Shown here: piece by piece, positions 11,259-21,298 of the stretch | Numbering within the stretch: the first letter of the stretch is position 1 | Layout: every line of letters begins with the position of its first letter | Assembly: GCF_024339025.1 (NCBI RefSeq) | Contig: NZ_CP101415.1 | Span: 1 to 64,000, forward strand | Direction: 5' to 3' | DNA from: Mycoplasma bradburyae | GTDB taxonomy: Bacteria; Bacillota_I; Bacilli_A; Mycoplasmatales; Mycoplasmoidaceae | Length of the DNA stretch: 64,000 bases | Made by a program: the position numbers and the translations under genes | Notes under the pieces: generated by a model | What the model was told of the DNA's origin: nothing | Seen by the model: only the letters and a program-made list of their open reading frames with translations | The model's database searches: none

Positions 11259-13472
11259 CTAATATCCGTTAGGGAAGATTGCCGTCTTTTTATTTTCAGG
11301 AGATGAATCAATTGAATTTGTTGTCGAATTAGGTCAAGTAAATCCATTAGGATAAAATAGTTTTAGATTACTGCGATATGAAGTTTTTTGGTGTTCATAA
11401 CCATTTTTATCAATTAAGTTATATCCATAATTGATAATAGTTGGATCGCTTAATGTTGGAATATCAGCTGCTTGAACTAATGAAGCAAAAGCACCGTTGG
11501 ATAAATTATCACCAAAATTAACTCTACTAGATACACTATCATAAATTCCGACTATTTGTCCGAATTCATTGTACGCTACAGATCCTGATGCTCCGAAATA
11601 AAGAGAAGAAAATCTTGTAGAATAATCAAATCCATAACGATCAATAAAAGGTCTATTTCATAACTTAGTATAAATACTTAAGTTGTTTATATCTCAGTAA
11701 GTTTTAGTATTAAAAGATTCTTTTTCTACATTAAATAAATCTTTGTTAGCTATTCAATCTTCTCTTCTTAATCTAGGATTAGCATCTTGTGATTTTTCAT
11801 CACCATATCTTTCAATAGGGTTATTTTGCATTCAATAAGATGTTTTTGCGTTGCTATTATAAGGATATCCTGCAATATAAATGTTTCTTGCGTTATCTAA
11901 TCCAAATTCATTTTCAGGTCTATTTTTAGCTAAACCTAAATGTTTAGACATGTAATCTAATGTAGGGAAATAATTACCTTTAGTTGAATCATAATTAGGG
12001 ATATTAGGAGTTTCTTTGATTCTCTTAACATAAGAATCAACAGCACCAGTTGCATTGTTTATTCAACCTTGAAGAGTTGTATCTGCTTTAGATAAATCAA
12101 CATTTAGTTCTAGAATTCCGAAATCAGTATAAAATGAAATATTACCCTCATAACTAATGAATTTTTCTAAGCGTTTTATTTCTTCTGGAGCATATAAAGC
12201 AGAACCTGAACTATTAGATTTAGCAGCAGCTATTTTTTGTCGAATATCTTCTTTTGTTCTAGATCAAGATTCATCTATTTTAGATTTATATTGATTTAAA
12301 GCATGATCATCTAAATAGTCAACTGCCGCAAACACTATTTTAGGATTTGAGAATGCCTCTGTTTTATGGTTTACAAGTCCTCCAGTTGAATTTGAATAAT
12401 CAGATTCATTGCTATTTGCATAATAAACCATGTGACCGTATTTTTCACTTAATTCTTTTGAAGGTAAATTATTTCGTTCATCTTCAAATGAAGGAGTTTT
12501 ACTTGATTTACCGATTGCAAATCCGCCAGGTCTTACCCCAGTTGGATCTTTGTAAGAAAGCATTTTATCTAAACTATCGTCATTCGTATTTGCATAATTA
12601 CCAATAACGTGTAAATTAGTAGCTATAAAAAGTTTTAATTGATTATTATTTTTAGGATTTTTTGCGTAGTCTAAAACTCAACCTGTTCCTTGATCTACTA
12701 CCAATAATTCTTTATTTTCTTCTTCATCTTTTATTAATGCACCTGGTTTAATAGAAAAAGTTCTGTCATAAATTTCTTTAAAAATTGTTTTTCTATCAAC
12801 AACTTTATACTTATCATTTGCATAAGCAGGATATTCGTTTTTCTTCAAGAAAGATTCTCTTGTTGGACCAAAGAATGGGAAATTTCCTGGAAACGTTGGC
12901 GGAACACCACCCCCACCACCGGGAGTTATTGATGGTGTTAACCCTGGGTTATTGCCTGTTTCTGTGCTAGGGTTTGCATCTTCTAGATTATTATTATTTA
13001 ATGAAGATTCATCTCTACTTGGGTTATTGTCAGTTGGTCTTGTATCGGTATTAGAACTTGTTCCTGTAGCTTTTAATTCGGTTATTTTTAAATTAAATTC
13101 TTTTGGTTCAGAATTGGTTCCATCTGCATCATTGATTAATGAAACATTTAATTTAAAGCTTAACTCACCTCTTTGATCGTTAGCTTGGAACTCTGTAGCA
13201 TCAAAATTAAATTTATTCAGTTCAATATCACTATTAACATCAACAATACTGAAATTTATATAATTATAGTAATTATTTTTATTAATTTGACTTGGCAAAG
13301 TTTTGCTTTTACTAACTTTAAAGTCAATAATAATATCTTCTTTTTTAAGAGTACTAAAAGCATCAATTGCTGTTTTTGAAGATGAAGCATATTCCATCCT
13401 ACAAGACGAAACAACAAAACTAATAGCACTTAATCCACATAATAACTTAAATCAGGTATTTTTTGATGACAT
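11259..13472 (-). CDS. DUF31-family lipoprotein, immunoglobulin-specific serine protease (MIP)-like
   Basis: This 737-residue protein begins with a lipoprotein signal peptide whose lipobox VSSC places the lipid-modified Cys at residue 24. A Lys/Asn/Ser-rich N-terminal domain follows, then a Pro/Gly linker around residues 180-200, then a trypsin-like fold. The candidate catalytic His is in TNLHVIGN (H288) and the nucleophile in GASGS (S629); an Asp candidate lies in FYTDFGILELNVD. These are features of the DUF31 family that includes the mycoplasma immunoglobulin protease MIP, which cleaves antibody captured by MIB. No MIB-like gene is recognised beside it, so target specificity is inferred only. 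It is followed downstream (lower coordinates) by a bidirectional terminator and preceded by a paralogue with an almost identical 5' part. Confidence 0.8.
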
Positions 13473-13516
13473 TTATTGTATTACCTAATATGTTTAAATT
13501 AATTAATTATAGATTA
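12886..13516. repeat. Near-identical duplicated block, copy 1
   Basis: About 630 bases covering the 5' flank, signal peptide, N-terminal domain and Pro/Gly linker of the first DUF31 gene recur at 15328-15957. I count only about four substitutions and one single-base deletion. Identity falls off sharply at both ends, with the coding region beyond 12886 clearly diverged. Confidence 0.9.
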
Positions 13517-13657
13517 ATTAATAATAAAGTATTCTTAGCATGCTTAAAATATAATAAAGATTAAGATAAGATAACTAATATTTAAAAATCAAGATATTTA
13601 TATCCAAAAATTTAGTTGATGTTTTTAAAAGATAGTTTTATGTTTAAGAAAGAATAA

Positions 13658-13689
13658 AAAAAGGTTAATTCTAAGATTAACCTTTTTTT
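13658..13689. terminator. Intrinsic terminator of the second DUF31 gene
   Basis: AAAAAAGGTTAAT pairs with ATTAACCTTTTTT around a 6-base loop. On the minus strand it lies just past the stop of the second DUF31 gene and ends in a T run. Confidence 0.8.
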
Positions 13690-13694
13690 ATTGA

Positions 13695-15913
13695 TTAATA
13701 ACCGCTAGGGAAGATTGCTGTTGTTTTATTGGTGCTAGTAGTTACGCCTGTTCCTGATGTTGAAGGTCATGTAAATCCGTTTGGATACATTTTTTTCAAG
13801 TTGCTTCTATATGATCTAGTTTGGTGAGGAAAACCTTTTTTATCAATTAAGTTATAACCATAATTAATGATTGATGGATTACTTAATGTAGGAATATCAG
13901 CAGCTTGTACAAACGAAGCAAAAGCTCCGCCACCCAACACATCTCCATATGATATCGATGAAACATCAAGACTATGATATATTCCGACTATTTGACCAAA
14001 TTCATTATATGCTACAGATCCTGAAGCTCCAAAATATAATGAAGAGAACTTAGATTGATAGTCAATTCCATAACGATCTATAAATGGTCTATTTCACAAT
14101 TTAGTATATATCTGTAAATTATTTATATCGTAATAGGTTTTAGTGTTTATTCCGCCTTTTTCTACTGCAAATAAATCCTTGTTTGCAATTTTGTCTTTTT
14201 CAGCTAATCATCTATTTGATTTTGATGTTTTATCTTCTCCATATCTTTCGATAGGATTATTTTGCATTCAGTAAGATGAGTTAGAACCGTTATCAAATGG
14301 ATAACCTGCTATGTAAATATTTTTAGCAGTATCTAATCCATAATTTCCTACATCATCTTTAGGAGCAAGTCCTAAATTTTTACTCATGTAATCTAGAGTT
14401 GGGAAAAAGTTACCTTTTGCTGAGTCGTAATTAGGAATTTTTCCAGGAGACATCTTTATTCTATTTACATAATTATCAACAGCAGTTGTAGATTTGTTGA
14501 TTCAACCCTTTAAGGTTTCGTCAGCTTTAGATAAATCAACATTAAGTTCTAAAATACCGAAATCTGTATAAAATGATATTTTACCGCTGTAACTCATTAA
14601 TTTATTAAGTCTGTCAATTTCTTCTTGAGCAATCGATGTACCTGAGCTAGAAGCTCCATTTGCGTTATTTATTTTATTTCTAGTTTGCTCTTTTCAAGAC
14701 TCTCAAGCTCTATCGATTTGAGGTTTATATTGATTTAAAGCAGTGTCATCTAGATAATCAACAGCAGCAAAAACTATTTTAGGGTTAGAGAAAGCAGTAG
14801 TTTGTCGGTTTTCAATATCGCCTTTCTTATTAGATGTTGCATAATCTTCTTTATCCACATTAGCGTAATAAATCATGTTACCTACTTTTTCTTTTAACTC
14901 GCTTGCAGGCAATTTATTATGTTGATCTTCAAATGAAGGAGTTTTGCTTGATTTACCTATCGCAAAACCACCAGGTTTTACACCTGTTGGGTCACTGTAT
15001 GATAATTCTTCATCAAAGCTCTTGTCATTTGTGTTTCCATAGTTACCAATAACATGTAGGTTGGTTGCTATAAATAGTTTCAATTGATTATTGTTGCTTT
15101 GATTTTTTGCATAGTCTAAAACTCAACCTGTACCCTGATCCACCAAAAGTAAATCGCTTTGTCCAGATTTTATTAATGTTCCAGGTTTAATAGAAAACGT
15201 TCTATCATAAATCTCTTCATATATTTTCTTCTTATCTACCACAGTAAATCTATCTACATATGAAGGATAACTGTTTTTTTCTAAAACTGAACTTCTAGTA
15301 GGTCCTATCGGAAAACCGTTTGGAAACCCTGGAAACGTTGGCGGAACACCACCCCCACCACCGGGAGTTATTGATGGTGTTAACCCTGGGTTATTGCCTG
15401 TTTCTGTGCTAGGGTTTGCATCTTCTAGATTATTATTATTTAATGAAGATTCATCTCTACTTGGGTTATTGTCAGTTGGTCTTGTATCGGTATTAGAACT
15501 TGTTCCTGTAGCTTTTAATTCGGTTATTTTTAAATTAAATTCTTTTGGTTCAGAATTGGTTCCATCTGCATCATTAATTAATGAAACATTTAATTTAAAG
15601 CTTAACTCACCTCTTTGATCGTTAGCTTGGAACTCTGAAGCATCAAAATTAAATTTATTCAGTTCAATATCACTATTAACATCAACAATACTGAAATTTA
15701 TATAATTATAGTAATTCTTTTTATTAATTTGACTTGGCAAAGTTTTGCTTTTACTAACTTTAAAGTCAATAATAATATCTTCTTTTTAAGAGTACTAAAA
15801 GCATCAATTGCTGTTTTTGAAGATGAAGCATATTCCATCCTACAAGACGAAACAACAAAACTAATAGCACTTAATCCACATAATAACTTAAATCAGGTAT
15901 TTTTTGATGACAT
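13695..15913 (-). pseudogene. Second DUF31/MIP-like lipoprotein gene, frameshifted in a poly-A tract
   Basis: This is a tandem paralogue of the gene at 11259-13472, with the same signal peptide and lipobox (start ATG at 15911-15913) and the same protease motifs TNLHVIGN and GASGS. On the coding strand the sequence after TCTAGT-like codons for FSTL has five A's where the first copy has six (near 15782-15790). The frame therefore shifts, and translation from the normal start ends after about 60 residues. The rest, from about 15780 down to 13695, is one intact frame. An internal TTG at 15738-15740 could start a protein without a signal peptide. It may be a true pseudogene, a phase-variable off state, or an assembly artefact. 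Confidence 0.75.
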
Positions 15914-15957
15914 TTATTGTATTACCTAATATGTTTAAATTAATTAATTATAGATTA
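15328..15957. repeat. Near-identical duplicated block, copy 2
   Basis: This is the partner of 12886-13516, covering the 5' flank through the Pro/Gly linker. It contains the one-base deletion in the A tract that breaks the reading frame. The flank beyond 15957 is unrelated to the flank beyond 13516. Confidence 0.9.
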
Positions 15958-16304
15958 TAAGAATAAAATAGTCACCAACCTACCATCAATAACAATATTT
16001 AATAGTAATTATTATTACTATTGTCTAGGTGTATCCATATCTAAATATAATTAGATTTATTTAGATTAAATTTATAGCTTAAATAAACTTTGAAAATAAA
16101 AAAATAATATTCATTTAAAAATTTGAAAAAAATCTTCATATATTTTTCTTCTCAAAATTACAACTAAATAAAAGGGTTTTAAACTTATTTAAGCTTATCA
16201 TCACTTACTGAAATTAAAAATTGAAGCTTTTTTACTTTTTAAAATCTTGCTAAAATTGTTTTAGTCAAATCAGGTATTTGGTTTGATAAAAGGGGCTAAA
16301 ATAA
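15958..16304. other. AT-rich non-coding gap
   Basis: No reading frame or RNA gene was recognised. The last 60 bases contain TTGATAAAAGGGGCTAAAATAAATG, with a strong SD-like AGGGG before the small ORF at 16305. A similar AAAGGGACTAAAATG leads the aquaporin-like gene at 20432. Confidence 0.5.
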
Positions 16305-16514
16305 ATGACGAAATTAATTAAATTCTTATCTGTTTATAGAAATAGTATGGCTATATCTAGTTCTATAGAGGTAAATAGATATCATATTTATTACGATAAA
16401 AAGACACATAACTTAACTAAACTTCTTAGCAAGATTAAAAATATCGTCATTAAAAATATTAATAATGTCGATAGAAAATTGATTGAATATAATTTTCTAT
16501 CGTCCTGTATCTAA
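16305..16514 (+). CDS. Small hypothetical protein (69 residues)
   Basis: I do not recognise this 69-residue basic protein. It starts at ATG 16305 behind a good SD-like AAAAGGGG, has no signal peptide and no clear membrane segment, and is rich in Lys, Ile and Asn. Its last third encodes a perfect 12-bp hairpin (16469-16502), which is unusual for coding sequence. It may be a real small gene or the 5' part of a structured transcript. Confidence 0.35.
   Translation: MTKLIKFLSVYRNSMAISSSIEVNRYHIYYDKKTHNLTKLLSKIKNIVIKNINNVDRKLIEYNFLSSCI
16469..16502. other. Perfect 12-bp inverted repeat
   Basis: CGATAGAAAATT at 16469-16480 pairs with AATTTTCTATCG at 16491-16502 around a 10-base loop. No T run follows, so it is not a classic terminator. 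Confidence 0.7.
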
Positions 16515-16838
16515 GAAAAAGATCTTATATTTTTGCTTACTAAGATTTAAAATGCTTGTTAATTAAGTTGATAAGGTGCAACTTAATCAACTGATAAATA
16601 AATAAGTGTTACTTACAATAAGTAGTAAGTGTTTATCTCGAATTTTTAAAAGAATAGCAACTATATTGCTAAAATTATTTTCAAAATAAATTGCAATCAG
16701 TATTAATAGGAAATATTTAGAAATAAAAATCTTAATAGTTAACTTACGATATAAAATTTAATGTTCTAAATAGATTTCTCTAATCTCAGATACCTAAAGT
16801 ATTGCAAATCAATAATTCTTATTTTTATATTCTAATTA

Positions 16839-16883
16839 CTGTTTTATTGTTGATTAAGATCAATCGACAATAAAACAGCTTTT
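16839..16883 (+). terminator. Intrinsic terminator
   Basis: CTGTTTTATTGT (16839-16850) pairs with ACAATAAAACAG (16867-16878), extended by an inner TTGAT/ATCAA stem, and is followed by CTTTTT on the plus strand. It may end a plus-strand transcript from the 16305 region. Confidence 0.6.
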
Positions 16884-16912
16884 TATTTTATCTATCGAAC
16901 AATTAACTAGTA

Positions 16913-16945
16913 AATAAAAAAATATTGAGGCATTACCTCAATATT
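16913..16945 (-). terminator. Intrinsic terminator of the ferritin gene
   Basis: AATATTGAGG pairs with CCTCAATATT around a 5-base loop. On the minus strand the hairpin is followed by a T7 run, 25 bases past the ferritin stop. Confidence 0.8.
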
Positions 16946-16969
16946 TAACAAACTTTTTAAGGTTAGATG

Positions 16970-17470
16970 CTATTCTGATTTAGAATAGTGTTCGTTTTTG
17001 ATTTCTTCAATCTTTTTATCGATTACTAATAAATCTTCAGACATCTTAAAGGCGTTAAGAAGATCTGCACATTTCTTTTCTTCTGCTATTTGGTCTTCAA
17101 TGAAGTATTCAATGAAGTTGTAAGTAGCAAAGTCTTTGTTCATAAATGCTACTTCAGCAATTTCATTAACAGCAGCGCTTACATTTCTTTGATATTCAGA
17201 AATAGCTTCTAGAATTTGTAAAGGTTCATTAGAATCAACAACCTTAGGAACCATTAATTCATTAGTTCTTATTCAAGCTTGTCTTTTTCTTAAATATTTT
17301 TCGATTGTTTGAGCGTGCTCTAATTCTTCTTTAGCTCATTCATACAATAATGAACTAAAATGATCCATCCCATATTCATCAATACGAGCTGAATATTCAA
17401 ACATTAATGCAGCTGTCGCTAACTCTTTATTATATTGGTTGTTTAATAATTTTCAAACGTTATTATTCAT
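16970..17470 (-). CDS. Ferritin-like iron storage protein
   Basis: This 166-residue protein runs from ATG 17468-17470 and includes TGA-coded Trp. It has the four-helix ferritin pattern: an early Glu in LATAALMFEYSARIDEYG, the metal-site EELEHAQ segment near residue 50, and later ISEYQRNVSAAVNEIAE and FIEYFIEDQIAEEKK with the second-half carboxylates. Length is typical of bacterial non-haem ferritins. Its likely role is cytosolic Fe(II) oxidation and storage, limiting oxidative damage. It is a single-gene unit with its own terminator. Confidence 0.88.
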
Positions 17471-17589
17471 TTATTTATCCTAAGATAGCAAGAAACATTA
17501 TTAATTAATTATAAATTATCAATTATTAAAAGAGAAAATAAAATAAAGTTATTTAATATTAAAATTAATTAAAATAGCGTCATTTTCAA

Positions 17590-18417
17590 ATGCAAACAAG
17601 AAAATTACAAGAGTTTTTAATAAGTTCTACAACCTTACTAAGAGATACAATCAAGAATAAAAAAGCCATTTTACCACTAAATGGTGGCGTTTTTGCTTTT
17701 GTATTAGCGAAAATAACTAAAATCGCAATTGGTAAGAATTTAATATGTATTTACATTGATAATGGAATGATGCGTCATAATGAAGTTGCTAATAAGATCA
17801 ATTTTTTTAGAGAAAAACTTGATCTTGAAGTATGACACATTGATGCTAAAGAATTGTTTTTAAATAACCTAAAAGATGTTTATGGTTATGAAGAAAAACA
17901 AAAGGTTATCAATGATACCTTTCTAGAAGTTTCTAAACAGACAATTATTGATATTAATCAGCAAATTGATTTTGCTTTATTAGGGACATCTTTTGATGAC
18001 CCTAATCAAGGGTTAAATATATCTAAAGCGTTAGATAATAAGGTTTTAATCTTTGAACCATTAAAACAATTAACATTACAACAAGTTATAGAGATAGGAA
18101 ACTTGTTGAATATCGATCAAAACTTCTTGAACGAAGAATTATTCCCATTATCTGGATTTGGTTTAATGGTCGAAGATGAAATAAGAGAAGAAAAGATTTT
18201 AATCCTTAAGAAGGTTTATTATTTAATCAATACAATATTAGGTGAGAAGGCACAATCTAGTTTTGATATCAAAATCAGGGATGATTTTGAAACTAAGGAT
18301 CGATTTAATCTTTATATTGAAACTAAAGAACAAGTTGCTGAAGCGACAATAAAAAAAATAAAAGACCAAATTAATGGTCTTTTACCTAATGTTAAGAAGA
18401 TTTTTATTAAAATCTAG
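17590..18417 (+). CDS. Degenerate GMP-synthetase (GuaA) ATP-pyrophosphatase-like protein
   Basis: This 275-residue protein aligns by eye with the ATP-pyrophosphatase and dimerisation parts of GuaA: ICIYIDNGMMRHNE, then FLNNLKDVYGYEEKQKVI, then LLGTSFDD. No glutamine amidotransferase domain is present. The PP-loop, normally SGGVDSS, reads NGGVFAFV at residues 31-38, so the ATP-binding Ser/Asp/Ser residues are lost. The C-terminal end is also poorly conserved. True GMP synthetase activity is unlikely; it may be a decayed or repurposed paralogue. Its stop overlaps the stop of the convergent RNase J gene within CTAG. Confidence 0.6.
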
Positions 18418-20114
18418 ATTTCTCTAATTTGGGAAACAATTAAAGGGTTACGATGTTTATTCCGTCATACATAGAAGCGACAGCTTTCGTGTATGATTTT
18501 TTTAAGCTCAGCTAAAGAATAATTTTGGTTTTTAGCTAAGTATTCATTACCTTTAGATTTAATTTCGTAAGCAATCTTCGTCATTAAACCATGGCTTTCT
18601 TTAAGATAAAAACATCCACTAGATTTTAAATCAGGTTGAGTTTTAATTGTTTTGGTAGCTTTATCAATTACGACAGTAATAGCAAAGATTCCTTCTTCAG
18701 ACAACACCTGTCGAGTATTCATAATTCTTTTTACATTAGGCGAAACACTTTTACCTTCAATAAATGATGGTTCGGCATCTAATGTTTCATTTGTGTAATA
18801 TAATTGTCGATCAATTAAATAAACCATTTGACCATTTTTATGTAATGCTACATTTTCAGGGTCAAAACCACATTTTTTAGCTAACCGTTTTAATGATGCA
18901 AACATCTTGTATTCCCCGTGGATTGGGAAAAGGTATTTAGGTCTTAATAAAGATAACATTAATTGAATCTCTTGCATTGTAGCGTGACCTGAAGCATGAA
19001 GTTTTAAAGAAGGTGAGTTTTCATAAATTGAAATACCTTCTTCTTTAGATAACTCATTAAGCAATCTTTCAACAGCAGCATAGTTACCTGGAATCGGGTT
19101 AGAAGACATAATGATTGAATCAGTCTTCTTTAATTGAATTCAAGGGTGTCTTCCGCTTGCAAGCATGTTTAAAGCAGCTAATTCTTCACCTTGAGAACCA
19201 GTACAGAAAATCATAATTTCATTATCTGGGTGCTTCTCAACATATCGAGATTCTACAATGTCATCATCTTTAAGATTAATATAACCAACATCTCTAGAAA
19301 TAGAAACGTTATTATCCATTGATTTACCTAATAAACAAATCTTACGACCGTGTTGGATGGCTATCTCAATAACTTCACTTATTCTAGTAACATTAGATGC
19401 AAACGTTGATAAAATAACTCTACCATTAGCATTCTTAATAATATTTTTAATATTATCGTAAATCTCTTTTTCAGAACTTGAAAATCCTGGTACTTCTGCG
19501 TTAGTGGTTTCAGTCATAAACACATCAATACCTCTTCTGCTCATTTCAACTACTTTATGAATATCTAATTCTTCATTACCAGCATTGAAATCGAAACGAT
19601 AATCACCACTTTCTACAACATTCCCATTTGGAGTTTGGATACAAACACCAAAAGCATCAGGTATCGAGTGACATACTCGATAAAAATCTATTTTAAAGTG
19701 CTTAGTACTAAACTGAGAATCGTCATTATAAGTAACAATCTTATATTTATTAAGATTGTGGTGTTCATGAAGTTTCTTTTCAATTAATTTAGTAGCCATT
19801 AATGGCGCGTAAATTACAGGAACACTTACTTCTTTTAATAAGTAAGGGATTCCTCCAATGTGATCTTCGTGTCCGTGAGTAATAATTAGTGCTTTAATCT
19901 TATGTTGATTAGCTTTTGCATAAGCAAAATTAGGAACAATTCCATCAATTCCTAACATCTCAACAGACGAAAATTTGATACCGCAATCCACGATAACTAA
20001 CTCGTCATCGTACTCGATACCATACATATTTTTTCCTACTTCTTCTAACCCACCAAAAGCGAAGATTTTAGTGGGTTTTTTATTAGGATCAATATCTTTA
20101 AAATCCTTAATCAT
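18414..20114 (-). CDS. rnj: Ribonuclease J
   Basis: RNase J is a metallo-beta-lactamase/beta-CASP nuclease for mRNA decay and RNA maturation. The 566-residue frame has the zinc motif HGHEDH at residues 80-85, GDYRFDF, and the beta-CASP segment with FCTGSQGEE. A TGA-coded Trp near 19137 joins the two halves. A second TGA near 18465 is also Trp, so the protein runs on to TAG at 18414-18416 rather than stopping after CRFYV. Length matches RNase J1/J2. It overlaps the convergent guaA-like gene by 4 bp. Confidence 0.95.
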
Positions 20115-20431
20115 TTTTATTTATTATTTATGTTGTTTTTAATAAGTAATTAAATACTTGTGGTTCTACATTTATAGAATTAATTTAATTATAAATATAT
20201 TTTTATCTTTTGAGAAAAATTATATGTTTTGGATTGAACTAATAAGTTAATTAATATCCTTAATAATTGAACAAAATAAGGATAATTGATAGCGCAACCA
20301 GATTTTTTAAATATTGGTTTAAAATACCTGTCTTTTATCAATAAAGGTATATAATATAGCTCAACATAAATTTATATATATATAAATATTATGTTGTTTC
20401 ATATCTAAAAACACCTTTTAAAGGGACTAAA
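20115..20431. promoter_or_regulatory. Divergent promoter region between rnj and the aquaporin-like gene
   Basis: No gene was seen. A plus-strand TATAAT at 20350-20355 lies about 75 bases ahead of the aquaporin-like start, followed by an alternating TA tract near 20373-20388. AAAGGGACTAAAATG provides the ribosome binding site. The RNase J promoter must lie on the other strand, but I cannot place it with confidence. Confidence 0.45.
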
Positions 20432-21298
20432 ATGAGAAGTTTAAATATTCTTACAAAGTCATGGGATTATGGAACAGCCATTACTGAATTTGGAGCAAAT
20501 TTTGTTTTAAGTTTTTTGATTTTATTTGTCTTTTTAATTATTAAGAGCAAGAAGATTGAAAATAAGTTAGTTGTTTCTACCATGTTTGTTTTGGTGGTAT
20601 TCATTAGCGTGATAGCTACCTGAGCATGATCTAGAATCCTTACAGATTCTTTTCCAATTGTGTATTTGAATCCAGTAAATGTTGTGTTTGACGCAATCGT
20701 GCAAATGATCAACTTGAAGAATTCTAAGACAAGCAATTGAAGCGATTCATTAACTGGGCTAGGTTATATATTGCCTATGCAACTTGCTGGAATCTTAGCT
20801 GGTTTTGTTTGCTTTTTTATCTTTTATTTGATTGTTACAAAAAGCAAGCAAACATATCTTACCAATGTAGCTTTTAATCAAATTCTTTTCAAGAATTCTG
20901 AAGAAAAAACTAGTCATTATGCTTTCAAGGATCTATTGTTTATAGTTATCTATACTTCAGTTATTCCGTTGATTGTTGTGATTAATCCAGTCTCTTCAGG
21001 ACTTAGAAGAATTGATTATTTATTAATTACGACGTTAGTGCTGTTTGTCATCATTTATTTATCTTCTTTCTTTAACTTTTATACGTTTGATATTTTCTTA
21101 TCATTTGGGTTTTCTTTATTTTCAACAATCTTTTTATTAATGGATAAAACTCAAGATAAACAAGAAGTTAAAAAAGAACTTAAGAAAACGTGATTACATT
21201 TTGCTATCTCTTTTGTAATCACGTTTGTAGTAGCAATCGCTATTGCATTTATTATTTATCAAATATTTATTCAAGGAAAACACCGTGTCACCATCTAG
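20432..21298 (+). CDS. Aquaporin/glycerol-facilitator-like membrane channel with altered NPA motifs
   Basis: This 288-residue polytopic protein has about six or seven hydrophobic helices. The pattern resembles the MIP channel family: an N-terminal ITEFGANFVLSFLILF helix, YLNPVNVVF (NPV, residues 80-82) where the first NPA loop is expected, GYILPMQLAGILAGF like family helix 3, and VVINPVSSGLRRI (NPV, 185-187) at the second NPA. The usual Ala is Val in both loops, and the Arg following the second motif is Ser. Its likely role is small-solute or glycerol passage, but this is an inference. It overlaps the next lipoprotein gene by 14 bases. Confidence 0.55.

Larger units (their letters stand above)
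16515..16969. other. Non-coding gap with hairpins
   Basis: No gene was recognised in these 455 bases. They hold a short inverted repeat TTAAGTTG/CAACTTAA near 16560-16585, the hairpin at 16839-16878 and the ferritin terminator at 16913-16945. Confidence 0.5.

Noticed and set aside
12952-13176. Plus-strand 74-codon ORF, found identically again at 15394-15618
   Set aside because: It is antisense to the duplicated N-terminal block of the DUF31 genes. Its conservation simply follows from the duplicated coding sequence on the other strand, and it has no SD or homology.
18465-18467. TGA as the stop codon of RNase J
   Set aside because: In this genome TGA encodes Trp, as shown inside many conserved genes. 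The frame continues 17 further codons to TAG at 18414-18416.
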